From Phaeodactylum tricornutum CCAP 1055/1 (taxonomy: Eukaryota > Bacillariophyta > Bacillariophyceae > Surirellales > Neidiaceae): 64,000 nucleotides of DNA. Position numbers and translations under genes: made by a program. The notes below the pieces were generated by a model. The model had not been told where the DNA came from and ran no database searches. It saw only the letters and a program-made list of their open reading frames with translations. Where the stretch lies: positions 744,001 through 808,000 of the forward strand of contig NC_011674.1 of NCBI RefSeq assembly GCF_000150955.2, given 5' to 3'. This document shows positions 52,615 to 63,702 of this stretch, in pieces. Each line of letters begins with the position of its first letter. Within the stretch, counting starts at the first letter, position 1.

Positions 52615-54744
52615 TTATATTCTTCTCAATGAGTCATCTACAAGTTCTAAGGCTCCAATTGCATCATGTTCGTCCATAACGCGTTTCAGTCGGTCTGCAT
52701 CCATGGAAGAGGCAGCATACCAGAATGCTTTCACCCTTCGAATATTGTACTCTGCCTCGCGTACAGGATCTGATCTCTGGGGAAAAGTGTCAAAATAAAA
52801 GTGTCCATCAAATTTCGTTCGCCGCAGCTGGTACATGATCTCTAACGCCATGCTGGGGTGCACGGATCCAAACATAAGACCGTCCTCCGCAGCCAAGCGG
52901 GTAAAGCCGTCGTTGAGCTGCACGCCAAACAGTTTTCCTGCACGTCCCACCATGGCAATTGACTGTCCAGGATTTTCACCAGACATCAGCATGTGCCCGA
53001 CGTCCAGGGTAAGGCCAAAGTTTTGGCGGTCTACTTCGTTCACCATTAGCAAAGCCGCTCCCGTGCTCGGTATCGTGAAAAACCTGGTGTTCTCATCCGT
53101 AGGTTTGTACTCCACAGAAAACCGAATATCGGGGTAGGCATCACAACACTCTCGAAAGGCGCCCACTAGCTCGTCCCATTTTTCATCGTAATCGACTTGA
53201 AAGGGATAGTCGTATCCATCGTAAGCACTCCATATAACCACTTCTTTTGCGCCAAGATCCCTCGCCATTTGTGCGGCGTGCTTGGTAAGCTCAATAGCTT
53301 CTTGCCTCAGTTCATAATCTGGATTGTTCATGGCTCCTCGGGCAAACTTGCTCGGATACCGAAGACATACTGCTCCAGCTCGCAATCCAGCCATCTCGAG
53401 GGACTTCGCCGCTTCTTCGTTCGACCACGTGTGAAAGTGCTGTGGAAAGTTGAAGTCCACACAAGTAAGTCCTTTGATTGTTGACTGGCGTCTGACATAC
53501 TCTCGAGGATCATCCAAAGCACCGTCCCACAATTCCGGTCGATCCTTCATGGAGTTGAGTCGGGATCCAATCAAAAATGGAAAGGACTTGGCCCCTCCTC
53601 GAAAGCCAAGACCATCTCCCCTTGGAATATCAAGAACGCTTCGCTCCACCCAGTTCGTATGGACGCGATCCTCTACTTGGCCGCGAGTTGGTGTACTGGG
53701 TACAGCTCCTAAGCGTTCTACCGAACAGGCCCCGGCAGCCGTTGCCCACTCCATACATTGCTGTAGAGATTTGTCTTCGCACAAGGCTGTACAAAAGGCT
53801 GCACGGTAGCAGTCGCCGGCGCCCGTTTCATCAAGCACCTCTTCTATTGTAATGGCGGGCTGGTGAATTACAGTACCATCGTCTGCTACTAGAGTAGATC
53901 CTTTGCTTCCTTGCGTCACCAAAATATTCCGAGCACCCCGGGCCTGGAGAAATTTCGCCATCGTTTCAATGTCAGAGTCGTTCTCGGGGCCACCAAACGA
54001 TCGCACTAGACGCCGCAATTCGCTTTCATTCGGCATGAGATAGTCGCAGTGCCGGAGGTGCTCTTCGTTCATTCCCCGGTCTTCACCGCCAACATCTTGC
54101 ACCACGAGAATATTCCCACGCTGCGCCGCACACCGAGCAACTAATCGATTGACGTATTCCGGAACTTCGCACTGAAGCATGACTAAACGACAGTCTTGCA
54201 AGAGCTTGTCGATTTTTCCCTGAAGCAGAATCTGGTTTCTATCTTTATTGTATATTTCCCAAGCGTGCTCCCATTCAAGCCATCCCAGCTCGTTACTCCC
54301 ACCCGAGACAACGGCACTAACTTGACCCGATGTCGTGTGAAACACGTAGCCTCGACCGCTGGGTATATTTTCATGATGCGAACAAAATGTGACGTCGACA
54401 TGAGCGTCAACGAGTGATTGTTGCAGAATTTGGGCAGCCACGTCGTTGCCAAATTGTCCGACGAAAGAAACACTTCCTCCCACCGGTGCTAGCAACTTAG
54501 AAGCCGCAACGGCCTGCGTACAGCCTTTGCCACCGGGGACGTCTACGACCGGGAGCTTTCCCGGTAAAAGCGTCAAATTTTCACCTTCAATTGGTATTCG
54601 ATCGACGGGAAGGAAGGTATCAGCGTTGATGGAACCAATAACAACAATCCGATGAGGCCTACTCCCGGATGCATCGACGCAAACCGAGGTGAGAAGAAGA
54701 GTCGAAAATAAAGCCAACAAAGCTTCTGTCCGTAACACAAGCAT
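52615..54744 (-). CDS. Ribokinase-like (PfkB) kinase fused to xylose-isomerase-like TIM barrel
   Basis: The product has 709 residues from the ATG at 54744, one unbroken frame. The leader MLVLRTEALLALFSTLLLTS is a signal peptide without a clear plastid Phe motif. Residues about 30-335 are a PfkB sugar kinase: VVIGSINADTF, VPGGKGCTQAVAA and DETGAGDCYRAAFC with the catalytic Asp. Residues about 400-690 are a TIM barrel of the xylose isomerase/AP-endonuclease 2 fold: VDFNFPQHFHTW, VVIWSAYDGYDYPF, SVEYKPTDEN, LTLDVGHMLMSGE and FYFDTFPQR. Glu, Asp and His metal-ligand candidates are present. Isomerisation and phosphorylation of the same sugar is a natural hypothesis; the sugar is unknown. Confidence 0.88.
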   Translation of the reverse strand: MLVLRTEALLALFSTLLLTSVCVDASGSRPHRIVVIGSINADTFLPVDRIPIEGENLTLLPGKLPVVDVPGGKGCTQAVAASKLLAPVGGSVSFVGQFGNDVAAQILQQSLVDAHVDVTFCSHHENIPSGRGYVFHTTSGQVSAVVSGGSNELGWLEWEHAWEIYNKDRNQILLQGKIDKLLQDCRLVMLQCEVPEYVNRLVARCAAQRGNILVVQDVGGEDRGMNEEHLRHCDYLMPNESELRRLVRSFGGPENDSDIETMAKFLQARGARNILVTQGSKGSTLVADDGTVIHQPAITIEEVLDETGAGDCYRAAFCTALCEDKSLQQCMEWATAAGACSVERLGAVPSTPTRGQVEDRVHTNWVERSVLDIPRGDGLGFRGGAKSFPFLIGSRLNSMKDRPELWDGALDDPREYVRRQSTIKGLTCVDFNFPQHFHTWSNEEAAKSLEMAGLRAGAVCLRYPSKFARGAMNNPDYELRQEAIELTKHAAQMARDLGAKEVVIWSAYDGYDYPFQVDYDEKWDELVGAFRECCDAYPDIRFSVEYKPTDENTRFFTIPSTGAALLMVNEVDRQNFGLTLDVGHMLMSGENPGQSIAMVGRAGKLFGVQLNDGFTRLAAEDGLMFGSVHPSMALEIMYQLRRTKFDGHFYFDTFPQRSDPVREAEYNIRRVKAFWYAASSMDADRLKRVMDEHDAIGALELVDDSLRRI

Positions 54745-55470
54745 GTTGCTGACTGTGAACCAGTGTACAACGATCTGACAGTGAATGATGCAGCGATGGC
54801 GAGGGACTGGCAAAGGCGAGAAAGGAGAGCTTCCTGTTGGTTATCTATGCCGTCCCAAGCTACCTAGTTCGGGGCACAGAATTTAGTTCCGTCACAGCCC
54901 AGTTTGACATTCCTTATGATTGCAAACGAAGCCTTCGACGGGGATTATTTGTATTAGGTTCCGATTTCAACGTCTGGCCTTCACTCTCCCTGCAAAAATG
55001 TCGCAAACCCCGTCTGTTTGTCTGCATTTCACCTGATCATAAATCTCAATCGCAATATATAGGCCCGTCCGTTGGTTTCCGTTGAACAAGCCTAATTTGA
55101 TGAGACTCGACAAAAGGGGTATTTAGAAAGTGACCTTTCACTGTATGAAAACGCGAGTCGAGTCAATTCCGTTCTCGGCACCTCCACGATATCTCTAATT
55201 AAGGCCAACCTCAACGGAGCTTCGGCGAAAGCTAATACGCTGGTACGGAATACGTCCAGGGCGTGCTCATTCTTGCGTGAGAGAATCAAATTCACAGTCC
55301 GCTTCGTCCTTTTGGAACTAAACGGTACTGCTGTGCAGGTTATCGCCGTACGAAAATTACCGATTCGACCGGCAAACGCCGCTTGTAAAAATTTTATTGT
55401 CAACCAGGTCAACTGCTTGAGCTGTGCGCTGACACTTTGGAAAGAAAGTATCTAAACCAGTGTTCACGGA
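54745..55470. other. Divergent intergenic region, about 730 nt
   Basis: It lies between the fusion gene (minus) and the HMG-box gene (plus). TGACTGTG (54750-54757) and TGACAGTGAA (54777-54786) lie just before the fusion start, and TTCACAGTCC near 55291-55300 before the HMG gene. No gene is seen. Confidence 0.45.
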
Positions 55471-56607
55471 ATGGTCGATGAATTCCATCCAGGTTTTGAT
55501 GAGGAAGAGTCGTCAGCAGTTCCTATGCCACCATCAATAAATACCTTGGCAGTAGTCCATAACAGTAACGAAGCATCCGACAAAGCGTTTGCAGCGAATG
55601 CGACCATGCCGCAACGGTCGACGTCAACTTCATCCTCAGGGTCGTTGACCCCGTTGAAGCAAACTTCAACCGTACCCGCGTCTCCTCCAACGAAAAAGAA
55701 ACGCAAATCGCCTGCTGTGCCTTGGAAAAAGCCAAAAGACATGCCTAAACGTCCGTTAAGTGCGTACAACTTGTTCTTCCAAGAAGAGCGAAACCGTCTC
55801 ATTAATTCCGACAAAGCTGGGGTTGGATTTGAAAACATGGCTAAAACGATAGCCGCTAAATGGCGGAGTTTGGACGTCGACGCTAAGGCTCCTTACGAGG
55901 AAAAGGCGACCGTCAACAAGCAGCAATATCATGTTGCCGTCGCCCAATGGCGTACAAAACAAAAGGAAAAGAAGCAACAAGTGGTAGAGGGAAACTTACC
56001 AGGACGGCATAGCTCATTTCAAGAAAATTTTGAACCGTTGTATTTTGCTCCGACACCTGAGCGTTCAACTAGTAGCTTACTCGACGAATACCCTCTAGAA
56101 TGGTTCGAGACATCCGAATCATCTGAAATGACAGATGACGCATCACAATACGGGCATCATGCTATGATGGCCGTGGAAAATTCGACGCTTCATTTACCGC
56201 AAGCTCCAAACATCTGGAACGACGACTCCGTCGCTGCCAACAGTCGAATGATGGTCCCTCCCAGTCGAGGTCATGCCGCTATGGGGATTTCCCGTCCACG
56301 ATTATCGCATGAACCTATGCAGTTGACCGGAGCTCCAATACGAGAGACGTCAACTGTCATGCCAACGGTTATGTGGCGACCACGTTTCTCGCACGACACT
56401 CCATTGTCACCTACAGCTCGGCGACCTCCACCCCGACACGCTTCCACAGGGTCTCCTACGGAATCGATAACCGCATATGTGCCTCCAGAGCTACGGGGTA
56501 TTGCTCGGAGATGGTCCTCCCCATCAGAATCAGCGTCGCTAGAGATACTTAAGCGGGATTTGGATGATGATACCATTGCATTCATATCCAGTTTAAAGTT
56601 CGATTAG
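55471..56607 (+). CDS. HMG-box protein
   Basis: The product has 378 residues with no intron. The N-terminal 70 residues are Ser/Thr/Pro-rich, ending in a basic stretch (PTKKKRKSPAVPWKKPK) that looks like a nuclear signal. The HMG box lies at about residues 90-160: MPKRPLSAYNLFFQEERNRL, FENMAKTIAAKWRSLDVDAK, PYEEKATVNKQQYHVAVAQW. The remaining 220 residues are low-complexity, rich in Ser, Pro and Met, with repeated RPRLSH/RPRFSH motifs. A sequence-nonspecific DNA-bending factor or a transcription regulator is likely. Confidence 0.9.
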   Translation: MVDEFHPGFDEEESSAVPMPPSINTLAVVHNSNEASDKAFAANATMPQRSTSTSSSGSLTPLKQTSTVPASPPTKKKRKSPAVPWKKPKDMPKRPLSAYNLFFQEERNRLINSDKAGVGFENMAKTIAAKWRSLDVDAKAPYEEKATVNKQQYHVAVAQWRTKQKEKKQQVVEGNLPGRHSSFQENFEPLYFAPTPERSTSSLLDEYPLEWFETSESSEMTDDASQYGHHAMMAVENSTLHLPQAPNIWNDDSVAANSRMMVPPSRGHAAMGISRPRLSHEPMQLTGAPIRETSTVMPTVMWRPRFSHDTPLSPTARRPPPRHASTGSPTESITAYVPPELRGIARRWSSPSESASLEILKRDLDDDTIAFISSLKFD

Positions 56608-57503
56608 AAGTGTATCATACTGAACGAAGTAATAGACGCAAACGCAATGCTGAAAGTAGGGAATACCTACTCGGAATCCACATTGCACAATAATTTTTCA
56701 TTTGGTCCGCAGATATTCATCAGATTGCACACTTTAGGTTCTACCAGTACTCGTGCCCACTTACGGAATTGTAGAAAATACATTTGAAATGTCCATATAA
56801 AGGCGACAAAACCCCACGACAGAAGCTGTTCCTAAGGTCATCGGGGTTATAGCTTGTTCATCTGCTCCATGCATTCAAAAAGTTAAGAAATTTCTGAGCA
56901 TACTGCAGAGCCTTCATTTGATGGAGGCTTTCCCTGTCAGCAGGAGCATTCAGTATCTCTGAAGTTTACGTTCATTCCGCTAAACTTTAAAAGGCGAGCA
57001 CTTGCTCAGCTTTTAAGCTAAGAACTTGATATTGTTGGCTTTCGTAACATCGCAGTCAACGTTCTTTTCTTTCCTCGGCTGTTCTAAGGGTGCGCGTCCA
57101 CAAAGTTAAACGAATCCAGCTGGAACGTGTCTCTAGTGTTTGCCACAGAAAGAATTGTTCTTACACTTTATAAACCAACAGGGCTTAAAATGTGTTTCTC
57201 CGAGTTAGCTGACAACGATACATTTTAGAGCCGCTTTGGTCAGTCACGCGCAATATTCAGGCGTTTGGGAAGACTCTCGAACCAAAATAAACATAGCTCT
57301 CGATAACATCATGAAGATGCGTGTAAATAGTTCGTACTTGTGTTATCATTACTAGTCTTTACGATTACATTCGTCATTCATTATGTATACGATAGTAACA
57401 AAATCCTAAGAAAGCCAGCACAATCCGGGATCGCAATCAGGCACTGTTTCTAGGAAGTACGAGGAAAGTGTGGTCATCAAAGCGCATCTCCTTTCATTGT
57501 ACA
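56608..57503. other. Convergent 3' intergenic region, about 900 nt
   Basis: It lies between the HMG-box and cyclase 3' ends. It is AT-rich, with no ORF of interest and no recognisable RNA gene. Confidence 0.45.
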
Positions 57504-59913
57504 TCAATCTTTCTCCGACGAAGTATTTGCTTGTGGAAGAGCTGCATTCAAATCGCCGGTAGTTGCTGATTCCGCGTACCTCAAGCTATCCATAAGCTCT
57601 TTGAATCTCATTGCATCGATTTTGCTGTTTTTGAACTCATTTGCAGTAAAACGTAGATGCTGGCTCTCTGAGGCGTCCTCGACATCATGATTACTAGAAA
57701 TTCCTGTAGACGTCGTACCAAAGTCCGGCGGCTCGACCCAGTACGTTTGCATCATTCCCTTGCCCTTGGCCTCTACAAGTTCCTCGCGAATCTTCATCCA
57801 GCTACCCTTACCAGCCTTCTGAATGAGCGCAGCGGTAGCTTTCGATATGTGGATCCGCCCCTTTTGCCCAGTGCTTTCCATTCGGGCAGCCGTGTTTACC
57901 GTGTCTCCAAAAAGCTGGAATCGTGCCTTTTCACCTCGAAGTACCCCAGCCGTGACCGGGCCACTATGCAGTCCAAATCTCATGGACAGATTTGCTGTAT
58001 CCGGACCCAGCTTCTCAACGAGGATATGCATCATTTGGTTCATCTTAGTATTGCACGAACTGGAAAATCGGCACATTGCAACGGCGTGGGCATCCTGTGG
58101 CGTGGGTGGGTAGGCCAGTCACGGCGACGTAGCAGTCACCAATTGTCTCTACCTTGAATACCTTGTATTTCTTCGCAATTTTATCAAAGGCTCCATACAG
58201 TGTCTCGAGGAGCTTAAAGACCTCGGTAGGCGCTCGTTCGGAGCTCCACGCAGTAAAGCCTGCAATGTCAGCAAACAGAACGGTGCAATTTGGGTACAAA
58301 TCGGCAATAGGAGTCGAATCGTCGAACTCATTTAAGTCAGCTGCCTCGAAATCGTCTCTCGACTTTCCGTCGCTGGTAATGCTTTTAAAGATGTCAGTAT
58401 GGTTGTGCTGTTTGGACTTTTCGCTTTTGTATACTTTGTGCAACCTGTTGCGGACTTGTTCAGGAAATAGAGAAGAAACCACAGAGCTGGATTGTATTGC
58501 TGATGTGTTAACAACGCTGTTGCGGTGCTGGACAAGACAATCGTATGTGACGAAAACAAAGGATGTGAACACAAAAACTGCCACCAAAATCAAAGCGAAC
58601 ATGATGGGCTGAAACGTGATGTATTTGTCTTCAGTCTCCTTGGATGGGTAAACTCGAAGATTGTAGTAACAATGTTCGTGAATACTGAAATCAACGTTGT
58701 TGTTTCCGACCACGGCACCGAATCCGGTCTCAACCATCATTCCATTGTAACTGGGGTCATGCAAGTCACCTTGTCCGATGTATGTTGCATCTTTTCCATC
58801 AATGCGATAAGTGAAGCTCTGTGAGCAACTGTTTTCCAGTACGCAGACAATACCTTCAGCTTCATCCGTTAAAATGTCAGTGAGGTAAACCTGCCAATAG
58901 ATATAAGAATTCAGCAGAGCGCCAACTGTCTTGTTCTCTCCAAAACTAGTAAATACTGGAATGATTATGTCGCTGACGGGCCCTTCATCGTAATCATTGC
59001 CACCACTTTTCCATCGATTCAGAAAGAGATTTAGCACTGCCTTTCTACCAGCTGAATTTGGATCATTGTCATTGGAGAAATCGGCTGCTGCGCTCACCAG
59101 CCTCTTTTCGGTTCGAAGAACGGTGTTGATCTCTAATTTTCGGCTAGGATGGGAAAGGCCGTTAAAATTTACGAAAAATGCTGCAGGAATTGCCGGCGCC
59201 AATTGCCAGACTGGTGCATAAGGCCCTGGACCCGTCTCGTAAGCAGCTGCTGTGCCACCTTCCTCGACTTTGAAAATGAATGGTGGGATATTCAAGTGAG
59301 CGAAGGGGTCGACATCCAAGTTTCCGGCTACCACTTGCTCCTCCAACTGCATCAATGCCTCTTCTTCATCTCCATCCTTAACGATTTTTTGCAGAGCAAG
59401 ACCTTCTTCAAGCCAGCGTTGATTTTCTACTGAGTATCTTTCCCAAGTGGCGCGATTTTCTCGGCTGACGATTGGAAAAATGAGAATCGAAATAACTTGT
59501 GCAAGCTGCAGAGTGTAGGACGCTTTTCGCTCAAAGTCTGGCAACGTCACCATCGGAAACGTTTCGTTTGCGAAAAGTGCGTGAGATGTGATCATAGTGG
59601 CGAATCCTTCGAGCGCGGACAACCGCTTCTCTGCGTTCACCTGGAAGGAATCGACTACTTTTCCCGCGTTGTAGCCGAATTGTTTCAAAAATTCGTCATT
59701 TTCCTTGTCGCGACCATAAAAAAAGACCAACAGCGAAACAGTCGCAGTCGCCAACAAAAGAACAAAGAATGTGACTGCGCGTAATATATTCACTGCTTTC
59801 GTTTCTTTGTGAGCAAGCACTTTCTCGTCCGTAGCGCTGCAGACTGAGCCATTTTCACTAGCTAGATCACCATCGGTATGAGTGTCGTTAACATGATCGG
59901 ATTCCCACTTCAT
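57504..59913 (-). CDS. Receptor-type adenylate/guanylate cyclase, with one apparent frame break
   Basis: The ATG is at 59913. An N-terminal tail and first membrane helix (AVTFFVLLLATATVSLLVFFYG) precede a large CHASE-like extracellular domain (residues about 65-440: RLSALEGFATMI, SILIFPIVSRENRATWERYS). A second membrane helix follows (IMFALILVAVFVFTSFVFVTY), then the class III cyclase domain: VLFADIAGFTAWSSERAP, VETIGDCYVAVTGLP, MRFGLHSGPVTAGVLRGE and LFGDTVNTAARMES. Near 58094-58095 the frame shifts: THATG is followed by the continuing sequence HAVAMCRFSSSC only in another frame, as if one base were extra. At the purine-selecting sites it has Glu (ETIGD) and Gln (RFQLFGD), so the substrate is unclear. 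Sequencing error is the likeliest cause of the break. Confidence 0.85.
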
Positions 59914-60798
59914 CGTGCAAACAAGATTCTTTCAGCCTCACGCGAATTGACAGTGAGATTGTGATCCTAGAGAAGACGATTTTTCGTTTTTGAAAAGGAA
60001 TTCTACGGCCGGTCAAAATATTTTATTAGCAAAATTGCATATCTTCTTTGAACAAAATCTTACAATTAATCGATCTTACTAAAAATTAATGTAAATACTT
60101 GCATCGAGTCATCATTCATGACCGGGCTATAAAAGGAAACCTTTAAAAACTGCTTGGAGAAAGTCTGGAAGGCTATAAAATTCTTCAATAGCTTATTTGA
60201 TACAGCGGTTTGTAGAACTCAGCAGCGTAGTTCCTTATACTTCTTTTTAAGACCCCATCTTTCGCGATAATTGATTCCAATCACGACAGTAGTGAACAAA
60301 GTAAGATAGGTAGGCAAAGGGAAAGAAATTTTGGCGAGGAAAAGTTTTATTAAACTTTTTAAAGTGCAAGAAGATATGCGGAATCGGTTATTCAAGTCAG
60401 GACCTATCATCTAACTGAGGTCTCTTCCAGCACCATTTGTACTTCACAATGCGAAAGAAAGGAGGAAGACTCATCTGACCCACTGAAGAACGAGTCCACC
60501 GGATCCCCTCGGGACTTGATGGGCACAAACCAATATCCCGGCCAGCACAAAAGTGATACGTCTGCAATATTGAATGTGATCGTTCCGTCCTCTCACTACA
60601 TTCTTTTTATCTGATTTCAGTCTTTTGTGCGCAAGAATTCCTGTTCTGTTAGAAGTACTGGGTTTCGCTCTTGAATGTGGATGTGGGGCAATTGGCTGAT
60701 TGTAAAAGGAGCAGACTCGCCAATTGTTGGCGTTATACCTCACCTACTTTTGAGACCGTACTACTATAGTGAATTCATTTGAGTGTTGTCCCTGATCG
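59914..60798. other. Intergenic, about 885 nt
   Basis: It is the 5' side of the cyclase gene (TTGACAGTGAG at 59948-59958, 36 nt before the ATG) and the 3' side of RPT3. No coding region is recognised. Confidence 0.45.
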
Positions 60799-62244
60799 TT
60801 ACATAGTATAAAAATTGTGCTCCTTTTCACGATTGCTGACAGCTTTCTTGTAGGCCGCGTCAAAGTCCTTTGGCAATACGACGTACCGATTTTCACGCAC
60901 GGCTTGCAACCCAGCTTCGGCGCATATCGACGAGATGTCGGCCGCCGAAACCTTTTCGCTCCGGTTCACGTAGTCTTCCAAGTCCAGCTCGTCCGATAAG
61001 TTCATTTTGGTTGTAGCGGCTTGAAAGACCATGCGTTTTTGTCGTCGATCGGGATTGGGGAACTCAATCTTACGGTCCAACCGTCCCGGACGTAGCAACG
61101 CAGGATCTAGCGTGTCCGCACGATTGGTTGCCATAATGACCTTGATGTTGGTCGTTTGATCGAAACCGTCCATTTGGTTTAACAGTTCTAGGAGAATACG
61201 CTGGACTTCCCTATCGGCCCCAGTCTGAGCATCAAACCGCTTGGTCGCAATGGCATCGATCTCATCAATAAAGACAATACAAGGGGAATTTTCCCGCGCC
61301 AAACGGAAGACGTCACGCACCATACGGGGACCTTCACCTAGGTATTTTTGCACGAACTCGGACCCAACCATGGAAATAAAGGTCGCCTTGGTAGCGTTGG
61401 CCACCGCCTTTGCCATCATGGTTTTTCCTGTACCGGGAGGCCCATACAAAAGGACACCCCGGGGAGGATCAATTCCGATTTGCTGGTATAGGTGATGTTG
61501 GAGGAGAGGAAGTTCGATCGCTTCGCGAACTTCCTGTTTCTGTATATCCATCCCACCAATATCTTTGTAAGTCACGTCAGGCTTCTCAGACATGAGTTTA
61601 ACCGTCGAATCAGACTCCGGCGGCAAAATGTCAACCACAGAATGAGAGTGACGGTGTAATGCAATAGACGTGTTAGGCTTCAAGAGCTCTCGATCCAGGG
61701 TACTAAGGATGCGGACGTAGTAATTGGAACCAGCTGTACTGGAAACAATGCCGTACTTGGCGTCGATCATTTCGTTAAATTGTCCAATCACGAGAGGAAC
61801 CGATTGAATGCGGCGAACCTCTTCCTTTGCCCGTAAAAGTTCTCGCTGCAGGTGACGCATTTCGTCCTTCAGGTACTCTTCTTGCAGAGAGACGAATTCG
61901 AGCTGCTTTTCAAGGCCCTTGACTTCCTGATAGAAATCAAGTTCCTGCTTCTGTTGTTCCATATCCATTTTCGACGAGTCCTGAGCGAAAACAAGAAATT
62001 GTCAGTAACAAGGAAAACCAAGGACTGGCAAGGAAAGGATGTCGTGCGAGTGGTAATTTTGACCGCCGACACGAAAGGGTCCAAAAAGGGGATGGGACTG
62101 TGAAATCGAATTCCGTTACTTTTTCGCCTAATTTGGACAGGTGCTCCCATCGAGGCTGCAAACGGAGCTTCGGGAAGATAAAAGCCTGGGTACACTTACT
62201 GGATCTGAAAAGGGTACCGGGTTTACAACGGCAGCGGTTGCCAT
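60799..62244 (-). CDS. RPT3: 26S proteasome ATPase subunit RPT3 (PSMC4-like), one intron
   Basis: I join exon 1 (62244-62200, [15 protein letters not shown]) to exon 2 (61980-60799) across a 219-nt intron (CCA|GTAAGT, TTTCGCTCAG|GAC, phase 0); the product has 408 residues. The short first exon supplies the ATG and makes the usual length; exon 2 alone has an internal ATG at 61968. An N-terminal coiled coil is followed by the OB fold ([31 protein letters not shown]) and the AAA core: [34 protein letters not shown] (Walker A), [12 protein letters not shown] (Walker B) and [14 protein letters not shown]. These match RPT3 closely. It unfolds substrates into the 20S core. The end is EHNFYTM rather than the usual FYK. 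Confidence 0.95.
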
Positions 62245-62549
62245 GGTCCAAGAGTTTCGACGTTGGCAGAGTAGCAAGTTAGACTGCGAGTACACTGTGT
62301 GTACATGCGTCGGATAGGATTTGCGACGAAGGCGGTGGAAGGCTTGATTCGGAGTCGGGCGGGTCAAACCCTAGTTTGATATAGGGTACCAACACCGAAG
62401 AAACACACCGAAAAAAATCAACTTGCCCTCTTGGAATAGGGAACTCAGAATCTCGATACCGTTCGATACTCCCAAGACGAAGACCGCTTATTTCCCATTC
62501 ATGTCAAAATTCCATTGACAGAGTAAAAGCCCAAACCAAGTCTCCTTCT
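62245..62549. promoter_or_regulatory. Divergent RPT3 / zf-HIT promoter region
   Basis: 305 nt between the two start codons, most likely a shared bidirectional promoter. No recognisable element was found by eye. Confidence 0.5.
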
Positions 62550-63533
62550 ATGGCTATTGCAATCACGATGGAACAAATACCTAAGGTGGTTCCAGTGATT
62601 AAAGTCATTCGAGTGGAAAACGCTACTTCTCGCAAACACCCTCGTCCGGACGAGAACGGTGAGCCTTTCTCCACTGAGAATAAACAACGGTATCCGCATC
62701 GGACACAGCAGCGGCACAACGCACGATCGCGTCGGAGAGGAGCCTCTAACAACAAGAGCAACCAAAAGGATCGCGGTGAAAACAAGAGGAAGCCGTTGGA
62801 CTCGTCTATTGATGCACCGAGCTGTTCAGTTTGTCGACAAGTCGATCATCCCAAGTACAAGTGTCCCAAATGTCGCGCAACGTATTGCTCAATTTTGTGT
62901 TGTCGCAGACACAAAGATGGTCTGTGTGAAGCAACGAAAGCAACCATCATCGAGACACCGAACAGTAAAACTTTAGCAACCACGGGTGTAACGAGCAAAT
63001 ACTTGACGAACGACAATGTGCCAATGCCGTTGCTCTCGGCTACAGCATCATCTGCATCACAACGACGTAAGGACGAGGACGATCTCGACGAAGGTTGGAA
63101 GATCGACAGTACCATGACTCATGCTATGCAAAGCTCTCTCTGGCTCCGGCAGGAACTGCAAGATTCCGGTCTTCGTGCTTTGATCACTAGAATTGTAAAT
63201 TCATCGAATACATTGGATCGAGACTTGCACACGGCCCAAGAGCGCGCTTTGCAACAGGCAAAGGACGACCATCCTATGTTCCAACGCTTCATCGACAAGT
63301 TGCTCGTGTTGTCGGGAGTATTGGAACGTCAACGGGAAGATTCCGAAACAACCTTGGAAACGTGGCTGCAACAAAATAACGATGGCCAACATCCGCTGGT
63401 TTTAAAAGCTCTGCCGCGACGGATACGACACGAGACGACCAGCAGTGAGAAAAGTTCGACTGTTGACGATTCCAGTGACGGTACTACATCTGAAAGTTCA
63501 GACACATCCGATGGGGATGAAAGTGTCGCTTGA
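62550..63533 (+). CDS. HIT-type zinc finger protein
   Basis: The product has 327 residues with no intron. The HIT finger lies at about residues 90-125: CSVCRQVDHPKYKCPKC..YCSILCCRRHKDGLC, with four C-x2-C/H-C pairs. The N-terminal part is basic (RHNARSRRRGASNNKSNQK). The middle helical part (WLRQELQDSGLRALITRIVN, FQRFIDKLLVLSGVL) may bind partners. The end is Ser/Asp-rich. HIT fingers of this kind (ZNHIT3/HIT1 and relatives) act in box C/D snoRNP assembly and chromatin complexes. Confidence 0.85.
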   Translation: MAIAITMEQIPKVVPVIKVIRVENATSRKHPRPDENGEPFSTENKQRYPHRTQQRHNARSRRRGASNNKSNQKDRGENKRKPLDSSIDAPSCSVCRQVDHPKYKCPKCRATYCSILCCRRHKDGLCEATKATIIETPNSKTLATTGVTSKYLTNDNVPMPLLSATASSASQRRKDEDDLDEGWKIDSTMTHAMQSSLWLRQELQDSGLRALITRIVNSSNTLDRDLHTAQERALQQAKDDHPMFQRFIDKLLVLSGVLERQREDSETTLETWLQQNNDGQHPLVLKALPRRIRHETTSSEKSSTVDDSSDGTTSESSDTSDGDESVA

Positions 63534-63702
63534 CCATCAATGATACATATATTCAATACCGCAGTTTGTTGAGCAAACACAACTCGTTCATAAAGTGATA
63601 TTGAAAAAAGTTACATTCCCCTGTATAAATTTATGTGTCTCAGTGGTGAGGATGACCGTACGATGGTGGTCCGTAGCGAGCTGTCACAAGCTGTCGGAAT
63701 TA

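Noticed and set aside
58045-58100. Programmed frameshift or micro-intron in the cyclase
   Set aside because: No slippery site with a downstream structure and no usable donor before the CACAG; the sequence between is conserved coding. A one-base error is simpler.
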